The position numbers were made by a program, and so were the translations under genes. Positions 5,576 through 13,165 of a stretch of 41,044 nt of DNA are shown piece after piece. Location: contig JAFSDV010000012.1 in assembly GCA_017436035.1 (NCBI GenBank), forward strand, positions 1 to 41,044, read 5' to 3'. Source of the DNA: Oscillospiraceae bacterium (GTDB taxonomy: Bacteria; Bacillota; Clostridia; Oscillospirales; Oscillospiraceae). The notes under the pieces are model-generated. The model did no database searches and was not told the DNA's origin. It saw nothing but the letters and a program-made list of their open reading frames with translations. Position 1 is the first letter of the stretch. Every line of letters begins with the position of its first letter.

Positions 5576-6436
5576 TTGAAGAAACTATATATTGCATTGT
5601 CGCTTATTCTTTCCCTCTGCTTTGTATTTGCAGGTTGCGACGTGGACACTGATGATGAAACTATTACTGTGTCCGGTGATATAGCATATTATGCCGAAAT
5701 GGATGAGGATGCTCTCGAAGAAAAATGCAAAGGAAATTATATCGAGGTATCTGGCACAGTGCATATTATCTATCAAAACATAGGAAAGATTTACATTGGA
5801 AACAACTTAAGTGATAAGATTCAATTTTCCTGTGATCTTTCCGATTCTGATGACACTGTAAATATCGAAAAAGGTGATTTAGTAACTATACGTGGCAAAT
5901 GCAGCAGTTGCATCGGTTCTACTGTTTACCTACAAAACTGCGAAGTTGAAAAACACTCAAATAAGACCGAATCGGAATCTACAGCACCTACAGGCGAAGC
6001 AGCTAATACGCCCACTACTGAGTCTAGCACCGTACCTAATACCGAACCTGCTACCGCTCCCACCACGGAGCCTCCACATACGCACAGCTTCAGCGCGGCT
6101 ACCTGCACTACACCAAAGACCTGTTCTTGTGGTGCAACGGCAGGAAAAGCTAACGGACATAACTGGAAAGACGCCACTTGTTCGGACCCTAAAATGTGTA
6201 CTGTATGCGGAACAACCAGTGGCTTAACAGCCGGACACAATTTTTCCAACGGAAAATGCACAACATGCGGAAAGGCAGATCCTGACTACTATCACGAAAC
6301 TATGGTGTGGATTCCTACTAATGGCGGCACAAAGTATCATACCCACGCTGGATGCAGCAATATGGAAGATCCCGAGCAGGTTACGCAGTCCGAAGCAGAA
6401 TCACGAGGATTTACTCCTTGCAAAAGATGTCACTAA
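5576..6436 (+). CDS. Lipoprotein with OB-fold-like domain and Cys-His-rich repeats
   Basis: 286 residues. A lipoprotein signal ends at VFAGC, so it should be anchored outside the membrane. Residues ~50-125 (GNYIEVSGTV...KIYIGNN...GDLVTIRGKCSSC) look like the 'tRNA_anti-like' OB-fold seen in exported proteins. Then come a Thr/Pro/Ala-rich linker and two HxF/W...C..C.CG repeats (HSFSAATCTTPKTCSCG; HNWKDATCSDPKMCTVCG) plus a third HNFSNGKCTTCG, likely metal binding. The end, 'YHTHAGCSNM...SEAESRGFTPCKRCH', is a small Cys/His module common at the end of surface proteins. The start is TTG at 5576 after GGGAGG. It shares a cassette with the basic protein. Ligand unknown. Confidence 0.85.
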   Translation: MKKLYIALSLILSLCFVFAGCDVDTDDETITVSGDIAYYAEMDEDALEEKCKGNYIEVSGTVHIIYQNIGKIYIGNNLSDKIQFSCDLSDSDDTVNIEKGDLVTIRGKCSSCIGSTVYLQNCEVEKHSNKTESESTAPTGEAANTPTTESSTVPNTEPATAPTTEPPHTHSFSAATCTTPKTCSCGATAGKANGHNWKDATCSDPKMCTVCGTTSGLTAGHNFSNGKCTTCGKADPDYYHETMVWIPTNGGTKYHTHAGCSNMEDPEQVTQSEAESRGFTPCKRCH

Positions 6437-6439
6437 CAA

Positions 6440-6467
6440 AAAAGGCTTGCCGAACGGCAAGCCTTTT
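6440..6467. terminator. Bidirectional terminator after spoVAC
   Basis: AAAAGGCTTGCCG-AA-CGGCAAGCCTTTT is a perfect stem with a two-base centre, serving the converging lipoprotein gene (plus) and spoVAC (minus). Confidence 0.9.
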
Positions 6468-6471
6468 ACTA

Positions 6472-6909
6472 TTAAAACAATGTGGTAATCCAATAAATCA
6501 AACCATAGACTACACTGGCGCTTACGCCATACACGATAACGGGTCCCGCAATCTGGAAAATTTTGGCACCTACCCCAAGTATGAACCCTTCGGTCTTAAA
6601 TTCGATTGCCGGGGCGGCGATGGAGTTTGCAAAGCCGGTGATGGGTACCAGCGTGCCGGCTCCGGCATGCTTTGCTATATTATCGTAAAGGCTCAGACCG
6701 GTTAACAGTGCAGACAAAACCACCAAAGACATGGATGTTGCTGTTGACGCATCTGTTTTCTCCAGACCCAGCGCAGTATAACCGTTCATGATCAGTTGTC
6801 CGATAGTGCAGATCAGTCCGCCGATCACAAACGCCATCAGGCAGTCCTTCCAGATCGGCGATTTGGGTGCCAAGTCCTGCACCAGTCTTCCGTATTCCTT
6901 TTCAGTCAT
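6472..6909 (-). CDS. spoVAC: Stage V sporulation protein AC
   Basis: SpoVAC is a membrane subunit of the SpoVA channel that moves dipicolinic acid into the developing spore and out at germination. The product from 6909 reads MTEKEYGRLVQDLAPKSP, then hydrophobic segments with the family phrases 'FVIGGLICTIGQ', 'AKHAGAGTLVPITGFANS', 'FILGVGAKIFQIAGPVIVYG'. About 145 residues, normal. The start is set by GGAGGG seven to eight bases upstream of the ATG; 23 extra N-terminal residues in the longer frame have no ribosome site. spoVAD and spoVAE, usually next in the operon, are absent; instead the cassette array begins. The ribosome site is part of a hairpin (6914-6955). Confidence 0.93.
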   Translation of the reverse strand: MTEKEYGRLVQDLAPKSPIWKDCLMAFVIGGLICTIGQLIMNGYTALGLEKTDASTATSMSLVVLSALLTGLSLYDNIAKHAGAGTLVPITGFANSIAAPAIEFKTEGFILGVGAKIFQIAGPVIVYGVSASVVYGLIYWITTLF

Positions 6910-6913
6910 AACA

Positions 6914-6955
6914 AAAATCCCTCCGCCCGTAGCATTTGCCGGGCAGAGGGATTTT
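6914..6955. terminator. Hairpin between sugar transferase and spoVAC, covering the spoVAC ribosome site
   Basis: AAAATCCCTCCGCCCG and CGGGCAGAGGGATTTT pair with one mismatch. On the minus strand the stem is followed by TTTTTGTT, so it can end transcription from 7612. The right arm of the RNA contains the GGAGGG ribosome site of spoVAC, so any read-through message would hide it. Confidence 0.65.
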
Positions 6956-6961
6956 ATGCAA

Positions 6962-7612
6962 TTACATCGCGCCTTCACATTTCAAAACCACTTTGATCGT
7001 CAGCAGGATCACCTTGATATCTGTCCACATGCTGCGTTCCCGGATGTACTTCAGATCTGATTCGACCCACTCGTCGAAATCCCGGATGTTGCTGCGTCCG
7101 TAACATTCCCGATAACAGGACAAGCCGGTCTTCACATCCAGCCGGTGCATTTGATAGGGCGTATACTGCTCAACCTCAGAAACCAGCGGGGGACGGGGTC
7201 CAATAATGGACATATCGCCTTTCAAAATGTTAAACAGCTGAGGCAGCTCGTCAATACTGGTCTTGCGGATAAAGCGGCCTACCTTGGTGATCCGGGGATC
7301 ATTCTGTATCTTAAAAGCCGGACCTTCCATTTCATTTTGATCCATCAGGTCCTTCAGCTTTTGTTCCGCATCAGGACACATAGAGCGGAATTTATAAATT
7401 CCAAAGACTTTTGCACCCTTTGTCATACGGTTCTGCTTAAAAAACACTTTTCCGCCGTCCTCGCACTTGATCGCAATAGCAACGATCAAAAAAACCGGAC
7501 TCAGAACCAACAGAGCAAAAGATGACATCACAATATCAAAAATCCGCTTGCAAACTTCATATACCGGTTTTTTCGCCGGCGGTGTATAGACCTTTTCCTG
7601 TATGGCCTGCAT
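6962..7612 (-). CDS. Bacterial sugar transferase (undecaprenyl-phosphate phosphoglycosyl transferase)
   Basis: Monotopic phosphoglycosyl transferases move a sugar-1-phosphate from a UDP-sugar to undecaprenyl phosphate, the first step of exopolysaccharide or glycan assembly. One N-terminal hydrophobic helix (about RIFDIVMSSFALLVLSPVFLIVAIAI) is followed by the family core: 'VFFKQNRMTKGAKVFGIYKFRSM', 'DPRITKVGRFIRKTSIDELPQL', 'NILKGDMSIIGPRPP', and a GLSC...GRS segment. The start at 7612 is chosen because GAGGAG lies seven bases before it; five earlier residues are upstream in the same frame. About 216 residues, a complete short-form enzyme. It stands alone without glycosyltransferases nearby, with its own promoter at 7647-7675. 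The sugar is unknown. Confidence 0.93.
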   Translation of the reverse strand: MQAIQEKVYTPPAKKPVYEVCKRIFDIVMSSFALLVLSPVFLIVAIAIKCEDGGKVFFKQNRMTKGAKVFGIYKFRSMCPDAEQKLKDLMDQNEMEGPAFKIQNDPRITKVGRFIRKTSIDELPQLFNILKGDMSIIGPRPPLVSEVEQYTPYQMHRLDVKTGLSCYRECYGRSNIRDFDEWVESDLKYIRERSMWTDIKVILLTIKVVLKCEGAM

Positions 7613-7646
7613 AGCTACACTCCTCACTAATATTTATAATACTGAC

Positions 7647-7675
7647 ATTATAACTGCTGTCCCGCATTTTTTCAA
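7647..7675 (-). promoter_or_regulatory. Promoter of the sugar transferase gene
   Basis: TTGAAA (7675-7670), a 17-base spacer and TATAAT (7652-7647) on the minus strand, about 35 bases before the start codon. Confidence 0.85.
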
Positions 7676-7824
7676 GTATTTTATCAAAAATGCACAAACA
7701 CAGCTGAATTTTCCAATAATTCGTTTGCTATTCAACGCTTTTTGCAACATGCATTTTCAATGTCTATGCCGAAACAAAACCGTTTTCAAATAGGAACACA
7801 GCTATACCCCCGGCAGGGTACAAC

Positions 7825-8511
7825 TTATTTCTGCTCAGTCAGTTTAGTGATCGCTATCCGGGCAGCATCCTGTTCTGCCCGTTTTTTGCTGGAACCTGTT
7901 CCTTGTCCCAAAACCGTTCCGTTAAGCAGGACCTCCACAGTAAAATGCTTATCGTGGTCAGGACCGGACTCCCCTGCGAGGCGATAGCTGAGGACCTGAT
8001 TTCTCTTCTGCTGTACCAATTCCTGCAAAGACGTCTTATAATCCTCATTGTGCAATCTGGTCACAGGAACCTTACACAGTACAAACCGCCTTACAAAACT
8101 CTCCGCCGCTGCAGCGCCGCCATCTAAAAAGCTGGCTGCGATCACAGATTCCACCGCATCCGCCAAAATCGACGGTCTGGTTCTGCCGCCGCCTTGTTCC
8201 TCGCCCTTTCCCAGCAGCAAATGCCGACCCAGATCGATCTGCGCAGCTACTTCTGCCAAACTGGTTTCGCAGACCATATCCGCCCGCATACGGGTCAGCT
8301 CGCCCTCGGGACGGTCCGGGAATTTCTTATACAGATACTCCGCAACGATCATACCGAGAACGGAGTCTCCCAAAAATTCCAACCGCTCATTGCTCATAGC
8401 GCTGTTATGCCAGCGTTCATTGGCATAGGAAGAGTGGGTCAGCGCATTTTGCAGCAGAGAAATATTTGAAAACCGATAGCCAATGGCATCCTCTAGTTCC
8501 TTAATCATCAT
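7825..8511 (-). CDS. rnc: Ribonuclease III
   Basis: Cuts double-stranded RNA in rRNA maturation and mRNA turnover. The signature NERLEFLGDSVLG is at 41-53 with catalytic Glu45 and Asp49; the second acidic pair is Asp118 and Glu121 in DAVESVIAA. The C-terminal double-stranded RNA binding domain runs from about 155 (DYKTSLQELVQQ) to GQGTGSSKKRAEQDAA near the end. 228 residues, full length. The start overlaps the end of plsX by 11 bases and uses an AGGAGAAGG site inside plsX. It is the last gene of the operon running down from ktrB. Confidence 0.97.
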   Translation of the reverse strand: MMIKELEDAIGYRFSNISLLQNALTHSSYANERWHNSAMSNERLEFLGDSVLGMIVAEYLYKKFPDRPEGELTRMRADMVCETSLAEVAAQIDLGRHLLLGKGEEQGGGRTRPSILADAVESVIAASFLDGGAAAAESFVRRFVLCKVPVTRLHNEDYKTSLQELVQQKRNQVLSYRLAGESGPDHDKHFTVEVLLNGTVLGQGTGSSKKRAEQDAARIAITKLTEQK

Positions 8512-9538
8512 CCTTCTCCTTCGGCATCAGCGCGCAAAGACCCTGCTCCAGCTCCTGAGAGATGTCGCTGTTTGCCGCATCCATCGCCTGCTTCACCGCA
8601 TTGCAGAATGCTGTTTCATCAGATGCACCGTGCGCCTTGATCACCGGCTTGCGAATACCCAAAAACTGTGTTCCGCCGATCTCCCGGTAATCCATCATCT
8701 TCATCACTTCATCCACGCCGGGCTTGCAAAACAGGTAGCCGATCTTGGAAAGCAGGCTGCGCTTAAAGATCTTATGCTTCATCAGGCTGCCCATGAACAT
8801 GGCTGTACCCTCAATGGTTTTCAGCAGCACATTTCCCGCAAAGCCGTCACAGACTACCACGTCCACCGCACCCAGCGGCACAGCTCTGGCTTCCACATTT
8901 CCCACAAAACGGATCATCCCCCGCTCCGACGCGTCCTGCAGCAGCGCATACGCCTCCTTTTGGAGGGGTGTTCCCTTTGTATCCTCTGTGCCGATGTTCA
9001 GCAGGCCGACCTTTGGATTTTCAACGCCCAAATACTTCTTTGCATACAAAGAGCCTACAAATCCGAATTGCAGCAAAAACTCCGGAGTGCATTCAGCATT
9101 TGCGCCGCAGTCCAAAATCACTGTTTTTCCGCCTGCTTTATTTGGCATAGCAGGACCCATCGCCGCCCGGCGAATACCCTTAACACGCTTGACAATCAAG
9201 GTCGCGCCTGACAGGAGCGCACCGGTGCTTCCTGCAGAAATAAAGGCATCACCCTGTCCTTCTGCCAGCATCCGCAGACCGATCACCATAGAGGAGTTTT
9301 TCTTCTTGCGGATCACATTCGCCGGATCGTCGTGCATATCCACCACTTCGTCGGCGTTGGCGATCTCCACGCCCACAGGCAGATCTTCAATTCCCTGCTC
9401 CCGCAGGACATTCAGAATCTGATCGCCCTTGCCAACCAGTGTAATATTTGCGCCAAAGTCCTTTGCCGCCCGGACAGCACCCATCACGGGAGCCTGGGGC
9501 GCATAGTCACCGCCCATTGCGTCGAGAATAATTCTCAT
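8501..9538 (-). CDS. plsX: Phosphate acyltransferase PlsX
   Basis: PlsX turns acyl-ACP and phosphate into acyl-phosphate, the acyl donor for the first step of phospholipid synthesis by PlsY. Family landmarks: MRIILDAMGGDYAP at the N-terminus, 'GDAFISAGSTGALLSGA', 'LDCGANAECTPEFLLQFG', 'VGLLNIGTEDTKGT', 'VCDGFAGNVLLKTIEGTA', and 'GGTQFLGIRKPVIKAHG' near the end. About 345 residues, normal. The start ATG at 9538 has AGAGGTG six bases upstream; a GTG three codons earlier is possible but overlaps that site. acpP, often between plsX and rnc in Firmicutes, is missing; plsX overlaps rnc directly. Confidence 0.97.
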   Translation of the reverse strand: MRIILDAMGGDYAPQAPVMGAVRAAKDFGANITLVGKGDQILNVLREQGIEDLPVGVEIANADEVVDMHDDPANVIRKKKNSSMVIGLRMLAEGQGDAFISAGSTGALLSGATLIVKRVKGIRRAAMGPAMPNKAGGKTVILDCGANAECTPEFLLQFGFVGSLYAKKYLGVENPKVGLLNIGTEDTKGTPLQKEAYALLQDASERGMIRFVGNVEARAVPLGAVDVVVCDGFAGNVLLKTIEGTAMFMGSLMKHKIFKRSLLSKIGYLFCKPGVDEVMKMMDYREIGGTQFLGIRKPVIKAHGASDETAFCNAVKQAMDAANSDISQELEQGLCALMPKEKDDD

Positions 9539-9603
9539 AACCGGCACCTCTTTCTATAAATTCCCTGGGTATGTGTTTATAACGGAACACTCCGTCACCG
9601 TTG

Positions 9604-10908
9604 TTAAATGCCCTGTGCCTTCAGTTCATCAATAATAGCCAGCGACCGTTTCGCAATGGCCATATTTTTCTCTGCCTTTTTCCGAATCCGCTGCTCCAGC
9701 GGGGAAATAATGCTGAAATTGATATTCATAGGCTGGAAATTTTCGATTCGCTCATCACTAATGTACAGTCCCAAAGCACCGATTGCGGTTTCTCTGGGAA
9801 AATTGGGAACAGCAACGCCCCGCACTTTAGCAGCCATTGCCACCGCAGCCAAAAAGCCGGATGCCGCGCTTTCCACATAGCCCTCCACACCGGTCATCTG
9901 CCCGGCAAACGCAACCAGCGGATTATTCCTGTCCGCATAATATCTGTCCAGCAGCTTGGTGGATTGCAGGAACGTATTCTGATGCATCACACCGTAGCGC
10001 ACGAACTCCGCATTTTTCAGTGCGGGGATCATAGAAAAGACCCGTTTTTGCTCCCCAAACTTCAAATGGGTCTGGAAGCCCACAAGGTTGTAAATGCTTT
10101 TAGCGGCATTATCCTGCCGAAGCTGGACAACCGCATAAGGCTCTTTTCCGGTTTTTGGATCGGTCAGACCCACCGGCTTCAGCGGACCAAACCGTAACGT
10201 GTCCGGACCCCGCCGTGCCATAACCTCTACCGGCATACAGCCTTCGAATACATTTTTATCTTCAAATCCGTGGACCGGTGCTTCCTCTGCATTGATGAGT
10301 TCCTGCAAAAACGCCTCATACTGCTCCTTGTTCATAGCGCAGTTTACATAATCCGGCGTCCCCCGGTCATATCGGGACTGCCACCAGGCCTCGTTCATAT
10401 CCACCGACTCTGCTGTGACCAGCGGTGCGGCAGCGTCATAAAAATGCAGATAATCTGTGCCGAAATACTGTCCGATTGCCTCAGACAGTCCGTCCGATGT
10501 CAGCGGTCCGGTTGCAATAATCACCGGACCTTGGGGCACTTGTGTGATTTCTTCACTGATCAGCGTTATATTGGGATGGTTTTTGATCCGCCGGGTAACC
10601 AGCTCTGAAAAACCGTGACGGTCCACAGCAAGACATCCGCCTGCCTCTACCCGGGTCTCATCGGCGCAGGCCATAATCAGGCTGTCCATCCGCCGCAGCT
10701 CTTCCTTCAGAAGACCTACCGCATTTTCCAGCCGGTCGCTGCGCAGGGAGTTGGAGCATACCAGCTCCGCAAACGTGTCTGTATGATGGGCAGGACTCTT
10801 TTTATGGGGCTTCATTTCATACAGCTCCACCTGTATACCCCGCTGAGCAAGCTGCCACGCCGCTTCCGAACCGGCAAGACCTGCGCCGATCACTTTTACC
10901 GTCGCCAT
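9604..10908 (-). CDS. trmFO: Methylenetetrahydrofolate-tRNA-(uracil-5-)-methyltransferase TrmFO
   Basis: A flavoenzyme that methylates uridine 54 of tRNA using methylenetetrahydrofolate as carbon source. The N-terminal FAD-binding motif is VIGAGLAGSEAAWQLA. Further family marks are 'ELVCSNSLRSD', 'CMPVEVMARRGPDTLRFGPLKPVGL', 'AVVQLRQDN', 'NLVGFQTHLKFGEQKRVF' and 'AGQMTGVEGYVESAASG'. 434 residues, full length. It begins two bases after topA and follows the common Firmicute order dprA-topA-trmFO. Confidence 0.97.
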   Translation of the reverse strand: MATVKVIGAGLAGSEAAWQLAQRGIQVELYEMKPHKKSPAHHTDTFAELVCSNSLRSDRLENAVGLLKEELRRMDSLIMACADETRVEAGGCLAVDRHGFSELVTRRIKNHPNITLISEEITQVPQGPVIIATGPLTSDGLSEAIGQYFGTDYLHFYDAAAPLVTAESVDMNEAWWQSRYDRGTPDYVNCAMNKEQYEAFLQELINAEEAPVHGFEDKNVFEGCMPVEVMARRGPDTLRFGPLKPVGLTDPKTGKEPYAVVQLRQDNAAKSIYNLVGFQTHLKFGEQKRVFSMIPALKNAEFVRYGVMHQNTFLQSTKLLDRYYADRNNPLVAFAGQMTGVEGYVESAASGFLAAVAMAAKVRGVAVPNFPRETAIGALGLYISDERIENFQPMNINFSIISPLEQRIRKKAEKNMAIAKRSLAIIDELKAQGI

Positions 10909-10910
10909 GC

Positions 10911-13142
10911 TCAGGCCTCCTTGCTCTTTGTTTTTTTCGCTGCCGCGGTCTTTTTTGTCCCAGAGCTCTTGGCTGCGGACTTTTTATTCTTCTTGGGCGC
11001 ATCCGTGTTGGAAGACTCCTGCGTCTGCTCCGCTTTTTTATAGTAGCCCCGTTTATCCTCCGGCAGGAAATTCTCACACTCAGGATTAACGCAGAAGGGC
11101 TTCATCCTGCCTCTGCCGGATTTCTTGAACAAGGTTTGACCGCACTTTGGACAATCCTCGGCAGTAGGCACATCCCAGGTCATAAATCCGCAGTCCGCAC
11201 CTCGTTCACAGGCATAATATGCGTATCCCCGCTTGGACTTGCGCTTGAGGATCGTGCTTCCGCAGCTGGGGCAGCGTCCGGGCATCTTCTCTACAATGGG
11301 TTTTGTATTCTTGCACTCCGGGAAGCCGGGACATGCAAGGAACTTTCCAAACCGTCCGATCTTGATTACCATATTTCTGCCGCAGACTTCGCAGATCTCG
11401 TCGCTTACCTCATCAGGCACCTTCAGCCGAACGCCCTCCAGCGCCTGTTCCGCGTCCAGCATTTCCTGATGGAACTGTTTGTAAAAATCCTTCAGGACGG
11501 TTTTCCAATTTTGCTTTCCTGCCTCCACTTCATCCAGCTTGTTTTCCATATTGGCAGTAAACTCTACATCAATAATATCCTGGAACCGCTCCAGCATCAT
11601 GCCGGTAACCACTTCGCCCAAAGCTGTAGGGATCAACCGTTTATCGGTCTTATTCACATACTCCCGTTCCTGAATCGTCGACACGATGGCCGCATAGGTA
11701 GACGGACGTCCTACGCCCTTTTCTTCCATTGCCTTGACCAGTGATGCTTCTGTATACCGGGCAGGCGGCTGGGTAAAATGCTGCTCTTTTTTCATATCTG
11801 TGCAGCATGCCTGCTCTCCCTCCTGCAGATCCGGCAGCGGAGAGCCGGTGGTTTCCGCTTCCTCGTCCCGACCTTCTTCGTAAACAGCCAAAAAGCCGGA
11901 AAATTTCACACTCTGATGTGCAGACCGGAAAATATGACCGTTGCACTCTGAGTCGATCGAAACGGTATCATATACCGCGTTTGCCATCTGAGATGCCAGG
12001 AAGCGGCTCCAGATCAGCTTATACAGGCGGTACTGCTCCCGGGTCAGCGATGTCCGGATCTTCTCCGGATCCAGCTCCACGTGGGTAGGACGGATGGCTT
12101 CATGGGCATCCTGAGCACTGGACTTGGTCTTAAAGGTATGGAACTTGCCGTAATAATAGTCCGCTCCATACCGGGACCGGATAAAATCTGCTGCCGCGGA
12201 CATTGCCTCATTGCTCAGCCGCAAGGAATCGGTACGCATATAGGTGATCAAGCCCAAAGTGCCCATTCCTTCCACATCAACGCCCTCATAGAGCTGCTGT
12301 GCAATGGACATGGTGCGCTTGGGTGTCATGTTGAGCTTCCGGGAAGCCTCCTGCTGAAGTGTAGAAGTAGTAAAAGGAGGGGCTGCCGATCTCTTCTTCT
12401 CTGCACGCTTTACAGTTAGGACCGTAAACGCCCGCCCGTCTATTTCCTCAATAACACGCTGAACCTGCTGTTCATTTTCCAGCTCCACCTTTTTATCCTT
12501 GCCGTGGTAGTGGGCTGTAAAGGAACCGGGCTTACCTGTCCGGTTCAGCGTCACCTCCAGCGACCAGTATTCTCTGGGCTGGAATGCCCGGATCTCATTT
12601 TCCCGGTCCACCACCAATCTGGTAGCCACCGACTGAACACGGCCTGCAGACAGACCGCGGCGCACCTTCTTCCACAGCAGAGGCGAAAGCTGATAGCCCA
12701 CGATTCGGTCCAAAATACGGCGGGCCTGCTGGGCATCCACCAAGCTGTCATCGATGGCTCTGGGGTTTTCAATGGCTTCTGTAACCACCTTTTGGGTAAT
12801 TTCATTAAAGGTCACACGCCGGGTCTTATCCTCGGGAAGCTCCAACAGCTCCTTTAGATGCCAGGAGATTGCCTCACCCTCCCGGTCCGGGTCAGTTGCC
12901 AGATAGACCATATCTGCTTTTTTTGCCGCCTTGCGCAGATCCTCAATGATCTCTGACTTGTTCTCCAGCGGCACATACTCCGGCACAAAGCCACCCTCTA
13001 TGTCTACACCGATGGTGCTCTTGGGCAGATCCCGCAGATGCCCCATGCTGGCCTTGACCGTATACTCCGCTCCTAAATATTTGCCAATGGTCTTGGCTTT
13101 GGAAGGTGATTCCACAATTACAAGATTGGATGCTTTGCTCAT
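10911..13142 (-). CDS. topA: DNA topoisomerase I
   Basis: Relaxes negatively supercoiled DNA by cutting one strand. The N-terminal TOPRIM domain starts SKASNLVIVESPSKAKTI and contains DPDREGE at 84-90. The catalytic tyrosine is Tyr301 in GLITYMRTDSLRLS. Three C-terminal zinc-ribbon units follow, starting near CEVCGRNMVIKIG, CPSCGSTILKRK and CPKCGQTLFKKSG, each with four cysteines except that the last has widely spaced ones. The final ~30 residues are a Lys/Ala-rich tail typical of Clostridia. 743 residues, full length. It is co-transcribed with dprA (23-base gap). Confidence 0.98.
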   Translation of the reverse strand: MSKASNLVIVESPSKAKTIGKYLGAEYTVKASMGHLRDLPKSTIGVDIEGGFVPEYVPLENKSEIIEDLRKAAKKADMVYLATDPDREGEAISWHLKELLELPEDKTRRVTFNEITQKVVTEAIENPRAIDDSLVDAQQARRILDRIVGYQLSPLLWKKVRRGLSAGRVQSVATRLVVDRENEIRAFQPREYWSLEVTLNRTGKPGSFTAHYHGKDKKVELENEQQVQRVIEEIDGRAFTVLTVKRAEKKRSAAPPFTTSTLQQEASRKLNMTPKRTMSIAQQLYEGVDVEGMGTLGLITYMRTDSLRLSNEAMSAAADFIRSRYGADYYYGKFHTFKTKSSAQDAHEAIRPTHVELDPEKIRTSLTREQYRLYKLIWSRFLASQMANAVYDTVSIDSECNGHIFRSAHQSVKFSGFLAVYEEGRDEEAETTGSPLPDLQEGEQACCTDMKKEQHFTQPPARYTEASLVKAMEEKGVGRPSTYAAIVSTIQEREYVNKTDKRLIPTALGEVVTGMMLERFQDIIDVEFTANMENKLDEVEAGKQNWKTVLKDFYKQFHQEMLDAEQALEGVRLKVPDEVSDEICEVCGRNMVIKIGRFGKFLACPGFPECKNTKPIVEKMPGRCPSCGSTILKRKSKRGYAYYACERGADCGFMTWDVPTAEDCPKCGQTLFKKSGRGRMKPFCVNPECENFLPEDKRGYYKKAEQTQESSNTDAPKKNKKSAAKSSGTKKTAAAKKTKSKEA

Positions 13143-13165
13143 TGGTTTCCTCCGATAACGTCAGG

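Larger units (their letters stand above)
3952..6471. mobile_element. Putative cassette array inserted at the 3' end of spoVAC
   Basis: Between the intact spoVAC stop (6472) and the fic-hsd promoter the minus strand carries two extra detached copies of the spoVAC 3' end (3952-4090 and 4895-5035). They split the interval into two small plus-strand cassettes of about 1.4 kb and 0.8 kb. Each spoVAC tail, including the true one, is followed by a terminator. The copies differ at many codon third positions, so they were probably acquired from different lineages rather than duplicated in place. No recombinase gene is present in the two cassettes. The mobile-element label is inference from this layout. 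Confidence 0.45.
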
